36,110 nt of DNA from the NCBI GenBank assembly GCA_913041775.1, contig CAJWJW010000001.1, forward strand, positions 1 through 36,110, written 5' to 3'. Made by a program: the position numbers and the translations under genes. The notes beneath the pieces were generated by a model that was not told the DNA's origin, did no database searches, and saw only the letters and a program-made list of their open reading frames with translations. The stretch's first letter is position 1. The number at the start of each line of letters is the position of its first letter. Of the stretch, positions 8,047 through 15,966 are shown piece by piece. Source of the DNA: an uncultured Flavobacteriales bacterium (GTDB lineage Bacteria; Bacteroidota; Bacteroidia; Flavobacteriales; UBA7430).

Positions 8047-8763
8047 ATGATCAAAAAGGAACAAGACCCTATGGGGCAAGCTATCTATAATTATTTTCAT
8101 CATAAAGATGAAACTTCAGTAAAGGTGGATACGAATATTACAGAGGGTGAAGAATTGCCTGTTCCTTATTTGTTTCGATCTTTTAAAGAGATGCCTTTGC
8201 TAGAGAAAAAAGCACTTGAACTTGTAAAAGGGACTGTTTTGGATGTGGGCGCAGGTGCAGGCGCACATAGTGTATACTTACAAGAGAACGGATTCGATGT
8301 TACATCGATTGATGTTTCGGAGTTGTCTTGTAGTGTGATGAAATCTAGGAATTTAAAGTCTGTTTCGTGTAGCGATATATGGACTTTAGAACCCAAGAAA
8401 TTTGACACTGTTTTATTTATGATGAACGGTATCGGTCTAGTGAAAACCTTAGACGGTTTAGAAACTTTTTTTGAACACTTAAAAAAATATGTGGCAACTA
8501 ATGGACAAGTATTACTTGACTCATCAGATTTAAAATATATGTTTGAAGATGATGAAGGTGGACTTTGGGTGAATCTTAACAGTAATTATTATGGAGAGTT
8601 ACATTATACCCTAAGCTATAAAGAGTGTGTTGCAAAACCTTTCCCTTGGTTATTTGTAGACTTCGATAAGCTTCAGCAGGTTGTTGAAAGTTGTGGTTGG
8701 TCGGTAAGTTTGGAATACCAGGATGATCATTTTCTTTATTTAGTTAGGCTTACATTAGCATAG
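8047..8763 (+). CDS. Class I SAM-dependent methyltransferase
   Basis: Soluble methyltransferase of 238 residues with a Rossmann fold. Motif I is VLDVGAGAGAHS (about 73-84), followed by the acidic end of beta-2 (VTSIDVSELS) and the motif IV-like FDTVLFMMNGIGLV. The N-terminal approx. 55 residues (start MIKKEQDPMGQAIYNYF) are a variable cap. The substrate cannot be read from the sequence. The NGIGL segment and later LLDSSDLKYMF resemble uncharacterised Bacteroidota methyltransferases rather than the rRNA or tRNA enzymes I know. It is a single-gene unit, divergent from the Cys-cluster gene and about 55 bp before the lipoprotein gene, with no terminator seen in between. Confidence 0.85.
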   Translation: MIKKEQDPMGQAIYNYFHHKDETSVKVDTNITEGEELPVPYLFRSFKEMPLLEKKALELVKGTVLDVGAGAGAHSVYLQENGFDVTSIDVSELSCSVMKSRNLKSVSCSDIWTLEPKKFDTVLFMMNGIGLVKTLDGLETFFEHLKKYVATNGQVLLDSSDLKYMFEDDEGGLWVNLNSNYYGELHYTLSYKECVAKPFPWLFVDFDKLQQVVESCGWSVSLEYQDDHFLYLVRLTLA

Positions 8764-8817
8764 ATTATTTTACTAGATTTGTTTAGTATTGATTTAGAAT
8801 TTTATAAATAAAGAAAT

Positions 8818-10875
8818 ATGAAAAATAGACCAGTAAGCTTTTTGATCCTTAGTCTTCTATTAATATCCTCATGTATGGAGCACGATCTAACTAGTTTGTC
8901 TTCTGAAATTGATGTAGAATATAATCTTGCTATACCTTTAATACATTCTACAACTAGACTCGGAGATTTGTTGCCAGAGAATGAAAACATGTCTACCGAT
9001 GATGATGGCTTAATTCGGATATCATTTCGTCAGGATAGTATTGCTGAAATTTTAAGTGATAGTTTATTAGTGATAGAAAATCAAGAACCTACACTTGAAG
9101 AATTTACGGTAGGAGAAATTGCTATACCTGCTTTTACTAGTAATGTAACAATCGTTATGGGTGACTTAACGAGTAATTTAGATCCCACTATTTCAAGTCA
9201 AATATCAGAAGCTATAGATTATAGTCAGGATTTTGGTTCTGCTTATTTCCCACCAATAGAAGAGCAGTCTGGGGGTGTTTATAATGCCCAAGGTTCCGAT
9301 CAATTTCATTCTGTTTTTATTTCAGAAGGACAATTAAGTATTACCATTACAAACAATTTAGCTATCGATTTAAGTGTTCTTAATTTAAGACTTCGCAATA
9401 CTATAGACAACTCAGTAGTTGGCTTGTTTGAATTTTCAAATGTACAATCAGGTTCTGTTTCATCATCAATCGTTACTTTAGATGGAGTAAGTTTGTACAG
9501 TGATTTAAGTATGGAAATACTTGATTTAGCCTCCCCAGGAACAGGGACTAATCCACTAGATCAATCTCAATGGGTTCCTATTTCTAATTCTGATGAATTA
9601 GAACTTGTTATTGAAGGTGAAGGCTTAGTCGCTACTGAAGGTATGGTAAAGTTTCCTGCACAATCTGGACCCGATAGCACTTTTGTTGTTGATATGGATT
9701 TTGATGATGATGTTGAAATAGATTTTATAGAAATCGCTGCTGGACAATTTGTTTATTCTTTTAATTCAGACTTAAATACAACGCTAGAATTAACTTTAGA
9801 AATACCACAATTGGTAGATGAGAATAATAATTCATTTATTGAACTCATACAAATCGTAAACTCTGGTTTAGTTACAAATTCAGTTTCTTTAGAAAATTAT
9901 ACATTCGATTTTTCTAATTCTCTAAATCAATTACAAGTAATTTATAGTTCTCAGATATTAGCGAGTCAGAATTATGTCTCGTATGATGAAACAAATGAAA
10001 TTTCATTGACAATTGGGATGGAGGATTTAGAGTTCAATTTAATACAAGGTTACTTTGGGCAGTTAGAGGAAATAATAGCTGAAGAAGTACTCGATTTAGA
10101 CTTAAGTGTTTTGGCCGATATTTCTTCAGGAATTATTTTAGAATCTCCAAAATTGATTTTTTCTGCAGATAACTCAATCGGTATTCCATTTGAAATAGAT
10201 CTAGCACTAGTTGGAGAGAATGGTACCGGGCTAATAAACCTAGCTGGCCCTTTGCTTGAAATTGCCTCAGATCAAATGAGTCAAACTACTTTCGACAACA
10301 CAAACTCTCAATTGCCAGAATTGATTGCTTTAAATCCAACGGCTATAACTTACAGCGGGAGTGTAATATCTAACCCTATTGGCAACACAGGCTTACCTAA
10401 TATTTTAAGGCCAAATACAAGTATAGTATTAGGTTTCGAAATGGACTTACCACTTCATTTACGTATCCAGGACGCTCTTACTAAAGATACACTCGATTTA
10501 TCGTTTGACTTTGATAGTCCTGCAGATAAGATAGAATCTGTTAAAATGAAATTACGTACGCAAAATGAATTCCCACTAGATGTAGGCTTAAGTATGTTTT
10601 TTGAAGATTCTATTAGTGGTGCGATACTAGATTCTTTAACTATAGATTTACTAGAGGCCGCTCCAGTAGATGAGAATGGGAGAACAATTGAGGCTATAAT
10701 TTACAAAAGTAATATTGTGATTAATGCCGACCAGTTTGAAGCTCTACTAAATTCTAATAGAACTATTCTAGATATTCGAATGAATTCTTACAATAGTGAA
10801 AACACAGCCATTAAGTTATATACCGACTATGAGTTTATTATTGATGCTGGGATTATTGTTGAATTAAAAATGTAA
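8818..10875 (+). CDS. Large beta-rich lipoprotein of unknown function
   Basis: I do not recognise a named family. The N-terminus has a lipoprotein signal (Lys/Arg, then a hydrophobic core, then L-I-S-S-C) with Cys19 as the lipidated residue. The following M-E-H-D is acidic, like the export signals that send Bacteroidota lipoproteins to the cell surface. The remaining approx. 665 residues are rich in Ser, Asn, Asp, Leu and Ile, with many short alternating strands (GQLSITITNN, DLSLRLRN-like patterns) and few Cys, suggesting an extended beta-structure. The stop is 2 bp before the ATG of the DUF5723 outer-membrane gene, so the two form a coupled pair. Similar lipoprotein/DUF5723 pairs occur in other Flavobacteriales, as far as I recall. 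Role inferred: surface assembly or binding. Confidence 0.8.
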   Translation: MKNRPVSFLILSLLLISSCMEHDLTSLSSEIDVEYNLAIPLIHSTTRLGDLLPENENMSTDDDGLIRISFRQDSIAEILSDSLLVIENQEPTLEEFTVGEIAIPAFTSNVTIVMGDLTSNLDPTISSQISEAIDYSQDFGSAYFPPIEEQSGGVYNAQGSDQFHSVFISEGQLSITITNNLAIDLSVLNLRLRNTIDNSVVGLFEFSNVQSGSVSSSIVTLDGVSLYSDLSMEILDLASPGTGTNPLDQSQWVPISNSDELELVIEGEGLVATEGMVKFPAQSGPDSTFVVDMDFDDDVEIDFIEIAAGQFVYSFNSDLNTTLELTLEIPQLVDENNNSFIELIQIVNSGLVTNSVSLENYTFDFSNSLNQLQVIYSSQILASQNYVSYDETNEISLTIGMEDLEFNLIQGYFGQLEEIIAEEVLDLDLSVLADISSGIILESPKLIFSADNSIGIPFEIDLALVGENGTGLINLAGPLLEIASDQMSQTTFDNTNSQLPELIALNPTAITYSGSVISNPIGNTGLPNILRPNTSIVLGFEMDLPLHLRIQDALTKDTLDLSFDFDSPADKIESVKMKLRTQNEFPLDVGLSMFFEDSISGAILDSLTIDLLEAAPVDENGRTIEAIIYKSNIVINADQFEALLNSNRTILDIRMNSYNSENTAIKLYTDYEFIIDAGIIVELKM

Positions 10876-10877
10876 GA

Positions 10878-12209
10878 ATGATGCGGAATTTTATACTACT
10901 ACTTATTGCAGTTATAGTCAGTTTTAATACTCTGGCTCAAAATAGCTCAGCCAGCTATCACTCACAATCTTTTGTTCTTCAGTCAAGTGCAAATTCCTCC
11001 GTTTTCCCCGAGGCTAATATTGTACTTGGTTTGCCTGCATTTTCAAATGTTAATTTGGGTATGCAGTGGCCCCTTAGCCTAAACGACTTTCTTCAAAAAC
11101 AGACGGATGATTCTCTTCATTTTAACTTGCCTTTGTTGAGGTCTAATTTGAAAAAAGAAAATATTTTGAATTCGAGTTTTAGAAATCAATTATTTTATTT
11201 TGGAATTAAAGTAGGAAAAAAGAAAAATGTATTCGTTTATATTGGCGATGAATTAGTTGTTGATGCTGGAATGCAATTCTCTAATAAATTAGTAGATTAT
11301 TTAACCCAAGGGAATGCAAATTTCATCAATCAACGTATGGTGTTTGATTCACAAATAATTGAATTCACCGCTTATAATAGTTTGTATTTAGGAACTGCAA
11401 TAAAAGTAAATAAAAAGCTTGAAATTGGCGCACGTATTAAAATACTCCGAGGTATTGCCAATGTTCATACCCAAAAACTCAAGTTTAGTGCTTTTACTGA
11501 TTCTACATCGAGCCCAATATTTTCTACCGAGCTAAGCTCTGATATTCTTATCCTAACATCGGGTAGGGGTGCAGCCGATAAATCATTACTATTCGACCCG
11601 AAGCTAAATAAAGGTTTTGCTATTGACCTTGGTGCTTCATATGTTTTTACCGATCAATTTACTGCCAGTATTGCACTCAATGATATTGGGTCGATAAATT
11701 GGGATAAGTCAAATACCACTCTCTTTACTACTAATGGGGAAAAAGAATTTGAAATTGTAGGACTTAGTCAGTCTAGTGCTGGCGGAGAAGACTTGTTAGC
11801 CCAAATAGAAACCCTGTCGGATTCATTGCTACTGACACTTCAGCCTGCAGAAGCTCTTGGAGCCTACTCAACAAAATTAAATCCAAAATTCTTTTTAGGA
11901 CTCTCCTATTCAATAACTAGTAAACATAGCTTTTCTGCATTGTATAATTGGAGGAGGAACTTAAGTAAAGGTGCTAGTGCAATAAGTTTAGGGTATCAAT
12001 TCCAGTTGGTAAATTCCTTAGAACTTCTTACTTCTTTAAGCAGATTCTCTAAAAACACATCTTTAGCTGCAGGTTTCGTTTGGAGTCCAGGACCTGTGCA
12101 ATTAAATGTTTTAGTCGATAATATAATGTTTGTAGATTTATTTAATGCTAAGAGTTTGTTTCTTCAGTTTGGTCTAAGCTTTCAGCTGGGAAAATCACAA
12201 ATGCAGTAA
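10878..12209 (+). CDS. DUF5723-family outer-membrane protein
   Basis: A 443-residue protein with a signal peptide (hydrophobic core FILLLIAVIVSF, cleavage after LAQ near 21) and a repeated pattern of amphipathic strands ending in L-Q-F-G-L-S-F-Q-L-G, as in outer-membrane beta-barrels. The N-terminal part (SSVFPEANIVLGLPAFSNV, then LGMQWPLSLNDFL) and KLEIGARIKILRGIANV match what I know of DUF5723 proteins of Bacteroidota. Their function is not established. It starts 2 bp after the preceding lipoprotein gene and is probably its outer-membrane partner. The downstream gap holds only a weak, AT-only hairpin (12210-12238). Confidence 0.8.
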   Translation: MMRNFILLLIAVIVSFNTLAQNSSASYHSQSFVLQSSANSSVFPEANIVLGLPAFSNVNLGMQWPLSLNDFLQKQTDDSLHFNLPLLRSNLKKENILNSSFRNQLFYFGIKVGKKKNVFVYIGDELVVDAGMQFSNKLVDYLTQGNANFINQRMVFDSQIIEFTAYNSLYLGTAIKVNKKLEIGARIKILRGIANVHTQKLKFSAFTDSTSSPIFSTELSSDILILTSGRGAADKSLLFDPKLNKGFAIDLGASYVFTDQFTASIALNDIGSINWDKSNTTLFTTNGEKEFEIVGLSQSSAGGEDLLAQIETLSDSLLLTLQPAEALGAYSTKLNPKFFLGLSYSITSKHSFSALYNWRRNLSKGASAISLGYQFQLVNSLELLTSLSRFSKNTSLAAGFVWSPGPVQLNVLVDNIMFVDLFNAKSLFLQFGLSFQLGKSQMQ

Positions 12210-12322
12210 AAAACAATATTCATTCAATTTATTGTTTTATAATGCCTCTTTTCTTTTGGTTAATACTTGAGATAACTAAATTTATAATAGCTTCGAAAGT
12301 AGATTATTACATCAAATTTTAT

Positions 12323-12330
12323 TAAGTTTG
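12323..12330 (+). promoter_or_regulatory. -7 box in front of paralogue A
   Basis: TAAGTTTG is a perfect TAnnTTTG, 51 bp upstream of the ATG at 12382, giving a predicted leader of about 48 nt that ends in the C-tract. No -33 TTG at the ideal distance. Confidence 0.5.
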
Positions 12331-12359
12331 GAGTCTGGTGAAGTTTAAGACATCAGTAT

Positions 12360-12381
12360 TTTAACTAAATCCCCCCCCTCG
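12360..12381 (+). promoter_or_regulatory. Shared leader motif with eight-C tract before paralogue A
   Basis: A 16-base string (TTTAACTAAAT followed by five C) is identical to that in front of paralogue C (18886-18901). Here the C run is extended to eight (12371-12378), immediately before the start codon. Such G/C runs are rare in this AT-rich DNA. It is probably part of the 5' UTR and could affect initiation. Confidence 0.6.
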
Positions 12382-15300
12382 ATGAAAAAGTTACTACTAT
12401 CTTTTTGTGTTGTTATGTTTAATTTCAACGCTTTTTCACAATGTGAAATCCCACAATTTTTTACTGGAAATACAGGCTCTAATATGACTGTGATGCTTAC
12501 TCCAGACTTTATTAACTCTCTTGCCTTTATTTCTGAAGATGCATATATTGTTGCAGTTACTCCAGAAGGTATGGTTGTTGGTTCTAAAGCTATCTTTGGT
12601 TTGCCTCAGACTTCTTTAGCAGTTTGGGGAGATGATTCTTCTACTACTGAGCTCGATGGAGCTCCTTCTGGTGTTGAAATCAGTTTACAATTAATCGATG
12701 GTGGCAATTTATATGATTTATCAATCCCTAGTGCCATAATTTATTCTACTGGTGGTATGGTTGTGCAAAGTTCTCCTGTTACTGCAGACTTATGTGGTGG
12801 GGATGTTCTTGGCGGAGATTGTGTATATCCAGGTATCTATTCTGGGAATACTGGAAATAACATGACTCTTATGTTAACTCCAGGCTTTATCTCTGCTCTT
12901 TTGATTACAGATGAGTCGGCTTACATTTCAGTTTCATCTAACGGTATGTTAGTTGGTTCTGTTGGTGTTTTCGGTCTTTCTCAAACATCCTTAGCTGTAT
13001 GGGGAGACGATTCTTCTACTCCTGAAACTGATGGTGCTGTACTAGGCGTAAATGTGGTAATGGAATTAGTCGACGGCTCAAACATCTATTTATTGAACAC
13101 TGAAGATGTTGGATACGTTGTGAATGGTACTCAAATTTTATCTTCTTTAAACTCACAAGTTCTTACTTGTGGCTTAATAGATATTGAAGGTTGTATGGAA
13201 GAATGGGCTGAAAACTTCAATCCAAGCGCAAATGTTTCTGATGAATCTTGTTTCTTAACAGGTTGTATGGATTCAGAAGCTAATAACTATATTGAACTTG
13301 CAAACACTGCAAGCGAATGTGAATATTTAGGATGTACAAATTCTAATGCTTGTAATTTTGATGCGCAGGCAAATAACGATGATGATTCTTGTTTCTTTAA
13401 TGAAGTTGGATACGATTGTGACGGTGTTTGTTTGGTCGATTCTGATGCCGATGGTGTTTGTGATGGTTTTGAAGTTTTAGGTTGTATAGATAATACTGCC
13501 TGTAACTATAATGAATTGGCAACTGATGCTGGTTTTTGTACTTACCCTTCAGAAGAATGGTTAAACTGTGAAGAACAGTGTAATAACGATTTAGATAACG
13601 ATGGTGTGTGTGATGAGTTTGAAGTTGAAGGTTGTATTGACCCAACAGCATTTAATTACAATTCAAATGCAACTAACGATGACGGTTCTTGTATTGCTAT
13701 ATCTTTAGGATGTACTAATGTAAACGCCACTAACTTTAATGCTTCTGCTAATACTGATAATGGATCGTGTTTAGTTGAAGGTTGTACAGATGCTTCCGCT
13801 TTTAACTTTAATGCAGATGCAAATATAAACGACGGATCTTGTGAGGCTGTAATTGAAGGTTGTACAGATGTTGATGCTGCAAACTATGATGAGTCTGCAA
13901 ATATTGACAACGGTACATGTGAAGATGTTTCTTACGGTTGTATAGATGCTAACGCTTTAAATTACGATTCAAGTGCCAACACCAACGATGACTCATGTGA
14001 ATACCTTTCGTTTTCTGGTAACTGGCCTTCTTCTGCAGACGGTATTACAAATACAGGGAATAACTCTACAATTGGTGTTTCTGCTGATTTAGATCTTGAA
14101 GATGGTGACTACTTAGGTGCTTTCTACGAATCTAATGGAGAGTTAGTTTGTGGTGGTTTATTAGTTTGGGATACTGATGCTGTAAATCAATTAATTGTTG
14201 TTTGGGGTAATGACGCAAACAGTGAAATTAAAGATGGTTTTGATTCTGGCGAACAAATTGTTTGGAAATCTAGAGATATATCCGCAGACGTAGATGCTAG
14301 TTTATATCCTATTTATTCTTTAGGATCTAATACTTATATGGTAAACGCTGCATATATTATTACAGGTTGGATTATAGATCCTGAATATGGTTGTATGGAT
14401 GCTGCTTATTTAGAGTTTAGTTCTTCTGCTTTAGTTTCAGATGGTTCTTGTTCTATATTTTGGAGTTCTTTATATGCTCTGCAAGCCGATGAATTAGCTG
14501 CTGCAAATGTTGTTATTGATGAGTTGAGTACAGACTTGTTAAATATTAACAATACTTTAAATATGACGATTCTTTCTATGCAATCAGACTTCGATAATAT
14601 GGTGTTAGATTACCAAGGACAGTTGTTTGTTTTAGAAAGTACATTAACTGACTCGTTAAATGATGTACATGCATCTTATATTGCAGACATTACTTCTCTT
14701 AACAGCTCTTGGGATATTGAAGTTGCTGGTTTAGAAAATGACCTTGTTGTATTAAATCAAGGTCTAGTAGATTCTATATCTTCTTATGAAACTCAAATAG
14801 CTAACTTAACTTCATTAATGAATTCTGATGTTGCTGATTTAGAAGCGGCTATTCTTTCTCTTCAGTCTGATAGTTTAGGTTTAGAGAATTTGTTAGCTAG
14901 CACGATTTTAGATTATGATTCTCAAATTGCAACTCTTAATGCTTCATGGGATTCTGAGGTTGCTGGTCTTAATGCAGATATAGATGGTTTAAATACTGAC
15001 TTAGCAAATACAATTTCAAGTTACGACACTCAAATTGCTAACTTAATTAGTTCTTACGACACAGAAATTGTAGCAATCAATGCTACACACGACTTAATTG
15101 TTGAAGGACTTAATGCTGATGCAGCTGCCGCTGCTGATGCTGCACTTGATTTGTTAAATCAAACTATTGATAACTACGACTTAGATCTAGAAAATATGGA
15201 GTTTGATTATGAGTCTCAGTTAGCTACTTTAATTGCTAATTACGATAACACAATCGCAATTCTAAATGCTAACGACGCATCAGAAGATGCAGCTTACGAA

Positions 15301-15888
15301 GAGCACGTAGCTAATTTACAATCAGACAGTACTCAATTTGAATTAGAAATTGATTTCTTAATGACGTATAATGAATCTTTAGATACTGATATTGCTAATT
15401 TACAAGCTGAGAATATTGATCTTACTGAAAACTTAACTTATCATTCTACTGCATTGTATGTTGATTTAAATCAGGGATGGAATATGATTGGTTTCCCTTT
15501 ACAAGAGGAGATGGATGCTGCAGCTTCTTTGGAAGTGCTAGGGTCAGATTTACACTTAATCAAAAACAACTTTGCTGCAGTATATTGGCCAGAATTTGGA
15601 TTCAATAGTTTAGGTACTTTAGTTCCTGGACAAGGATATCAAGTTCGTATGTATGAAGCTTACGCAAATTATACTTTCCCTTATATCTCTGGAGAAAGAT
15701 TAGATGTTTACCCTCAAATACCTACTTGGGCAATAGAAATGGAAATCCCTTCTCATCCAAATGATACTCATACCTTGGTGCGAGTAGTGAATATGATGGG
15801 GCAAGAAGTAATACCTGCCGATGTATTCAAAGGTGAAGTATTATTGTATTTATACTCAGATGGTACAGTTGAAAAGACCATCAATTAA
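12382..15888 (+). CDS. Paralogue A: secreted modular Cys-repeat/coiled-coil protein with T9SS-like C-terminus
   Basis: A 1168-residue exported protein. The signal peptide is 1-20. Two 'NTG(S/N)NMT' beta modules follow (about 21-145 and 147-265), each with the AVWGDDSST core. Residues 270-539 hold nine repeats of the GC(T/I/M)D...A.N(Y/F)...DGSC type and two D.D.DGVCD thrombospondin-3-like calcium-binding linkers. A third NTG module (about 550-663) and a tenth Cys repeat follow. Residues about 695-1023 form a long acidic coiled coil with recurring SYDTQIANL / EVAGL segments. From 1026 comes the conserved module (GWNMIGFPL, KNNFAAVYWPEFGFN, PGQGYQVRM), ending in VNMMGQEV...FKGEVLLYLY, which resembles a T9SS sorting domain. 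Lys and Arg are almost absent. It is a paralogue of the next two genes. A cell-surface adhesive or structural role is inferred. Confidence 0.85.
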   Translation: MKKLLLSFCVVMFNFNAFSQCEIPQFFTGNTGSNMTVMLTPDFINSLAFISEDAYIVAVTPEGMVVGSKAIFGLPQTSLAVWGDDSSTTELDGAPSGVEISLQLIDGGNLYDLSIPSAIIYSTGGMVVQSSPVTADLCGGDVLGGDCVYPGIYSGNTGNNMTLMLTPGFISALLITDESAYISVSSNGMLVGSVGVFGLSQTSLAVWGDDSSTPETDGAVLGVNVVMELVDGSNIYLLNTEDVGYVVNGTQILSSLNSQVLTCGLIDIEGCMEEWAENFNPSANVSDESCFLTGCMDSEANNYIELANTASECEYLGCTNSNACNFDAQANNDDDSCFFNEVGYDCDGVCLVDSDADGVCDGFEVLGCIDNTACNYNELATDAGFCTYPSEEWLNCEEQCNNDLDNDGVCDEFEVEGCIDPTAFNYNSNATNDDGSCIAISLGCTNVNATNFNASANTDNGSCLVEGCTDASAFNFNADANINDGSCEAVIEGCTDVDAANYDESANIDNGTCEDVSYGCIDANALNYDSSANTNDDSCEYLSFSGNWPSSADGITNTGNNSTIGVSADLDLEDGDYLGAFYESNGELVCGGLLVWDTDAVNQLIVVWGNDANSEIKDGFDSGEQIVWKSRDISADVDASLYPIYSLGSNTYMVNAAYIITGWIIDPEYGCMDAAYLEFSSSALVSDGSCSIFWSSLYALQADELAAANVVIDELSTDLLNINNTLNMTILSMQSDFDNMVLDYQGQLFVLESTLTDSLNDVHASYIADITSLNSSWDIEVAGLENDLVVLNQGLVDSISSYETQIANLTSLMNSDVADLEAAILSLQSDSLGLENLLASTILDYDSQIATLNASWDSEVAGLNADIDGLNTDLANTISSYDTQIANLISSYDTEIVAINATHDLIVEGLNADAAAAADAALDLLNQTIDNYDLDLENMEFDYESQLATLIANYDNTIAILNANDASEDAAYEEHVANLQSDSTQFELEIDFLMTYNESLDTDIANLQAENIDLTENLTYHSTALYVDLNQGWNMIGFPLQEEMDAAASLEVLGSDLHLIKNNFAAVYWPEFGFNSLGTLVPGQGYQVRMYEAYANYTFPYISGERLDVYPQIPTWAIEMEIPSHPNDTHTLVRVVNMMGQEVIPADVFKGEVLLYLYSDGTVEKTIN
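13189..13998 (+). repeat. Cys-rich GCTD...DGSC repeat array in paralogue A
   Basis: Nine consecutive repeats of about 20-25 residues. Consensus: G-C-(T/I/M)-D-x4-A-x-N-(Y/F)-(N/D)-x3-A-x3-D-(D/N)-G-S-C. Two linkers carry D-x-D-x-DGVCD calcium-binding-like motifs. Two cysteines per repeat suggest a disulfide in each unit. Confidence 0.85.
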
Positions 15889-15903
15889 TGGCATAAAAAT
15901 TGT

Positions 15904-15939
15904 AAAAAAAAATGGAGGCTAAACGCTTCCATTTTTTTT
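15904..15939 (+). terminator. Terminator after paralogue A
   Basis: TGGAGGC/GCTTCCA arms (15913-15919 and 15925-15931, one G-U pair) around TAAAC, with a long A-run before and T8 after. It lies between the A stop and the B start, which are only 78 bp apart. Confidence 0.88.
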
Positions 15940-15966
15940 CTTTATTAATAACTTAATAACTTGTTT

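Noticed and set aside
12210..12238. Inverted repeat AAAACAATA/TATTGTTTT after the DUF5723 gene
   Set aside because: The stem is almost only A-T with an 11-base loop and no following T-run, too weak to call a terminator.
13397..13651. Long minus-strand open frames inside the paralogue genes (also 16952-17236, 17936-18148, 22137-22340)
   Set aside because: They are His/Leu/Gln-rich artefacts of repetitive Asp/Asn codons on the other strand, without start context or protein-like composition.
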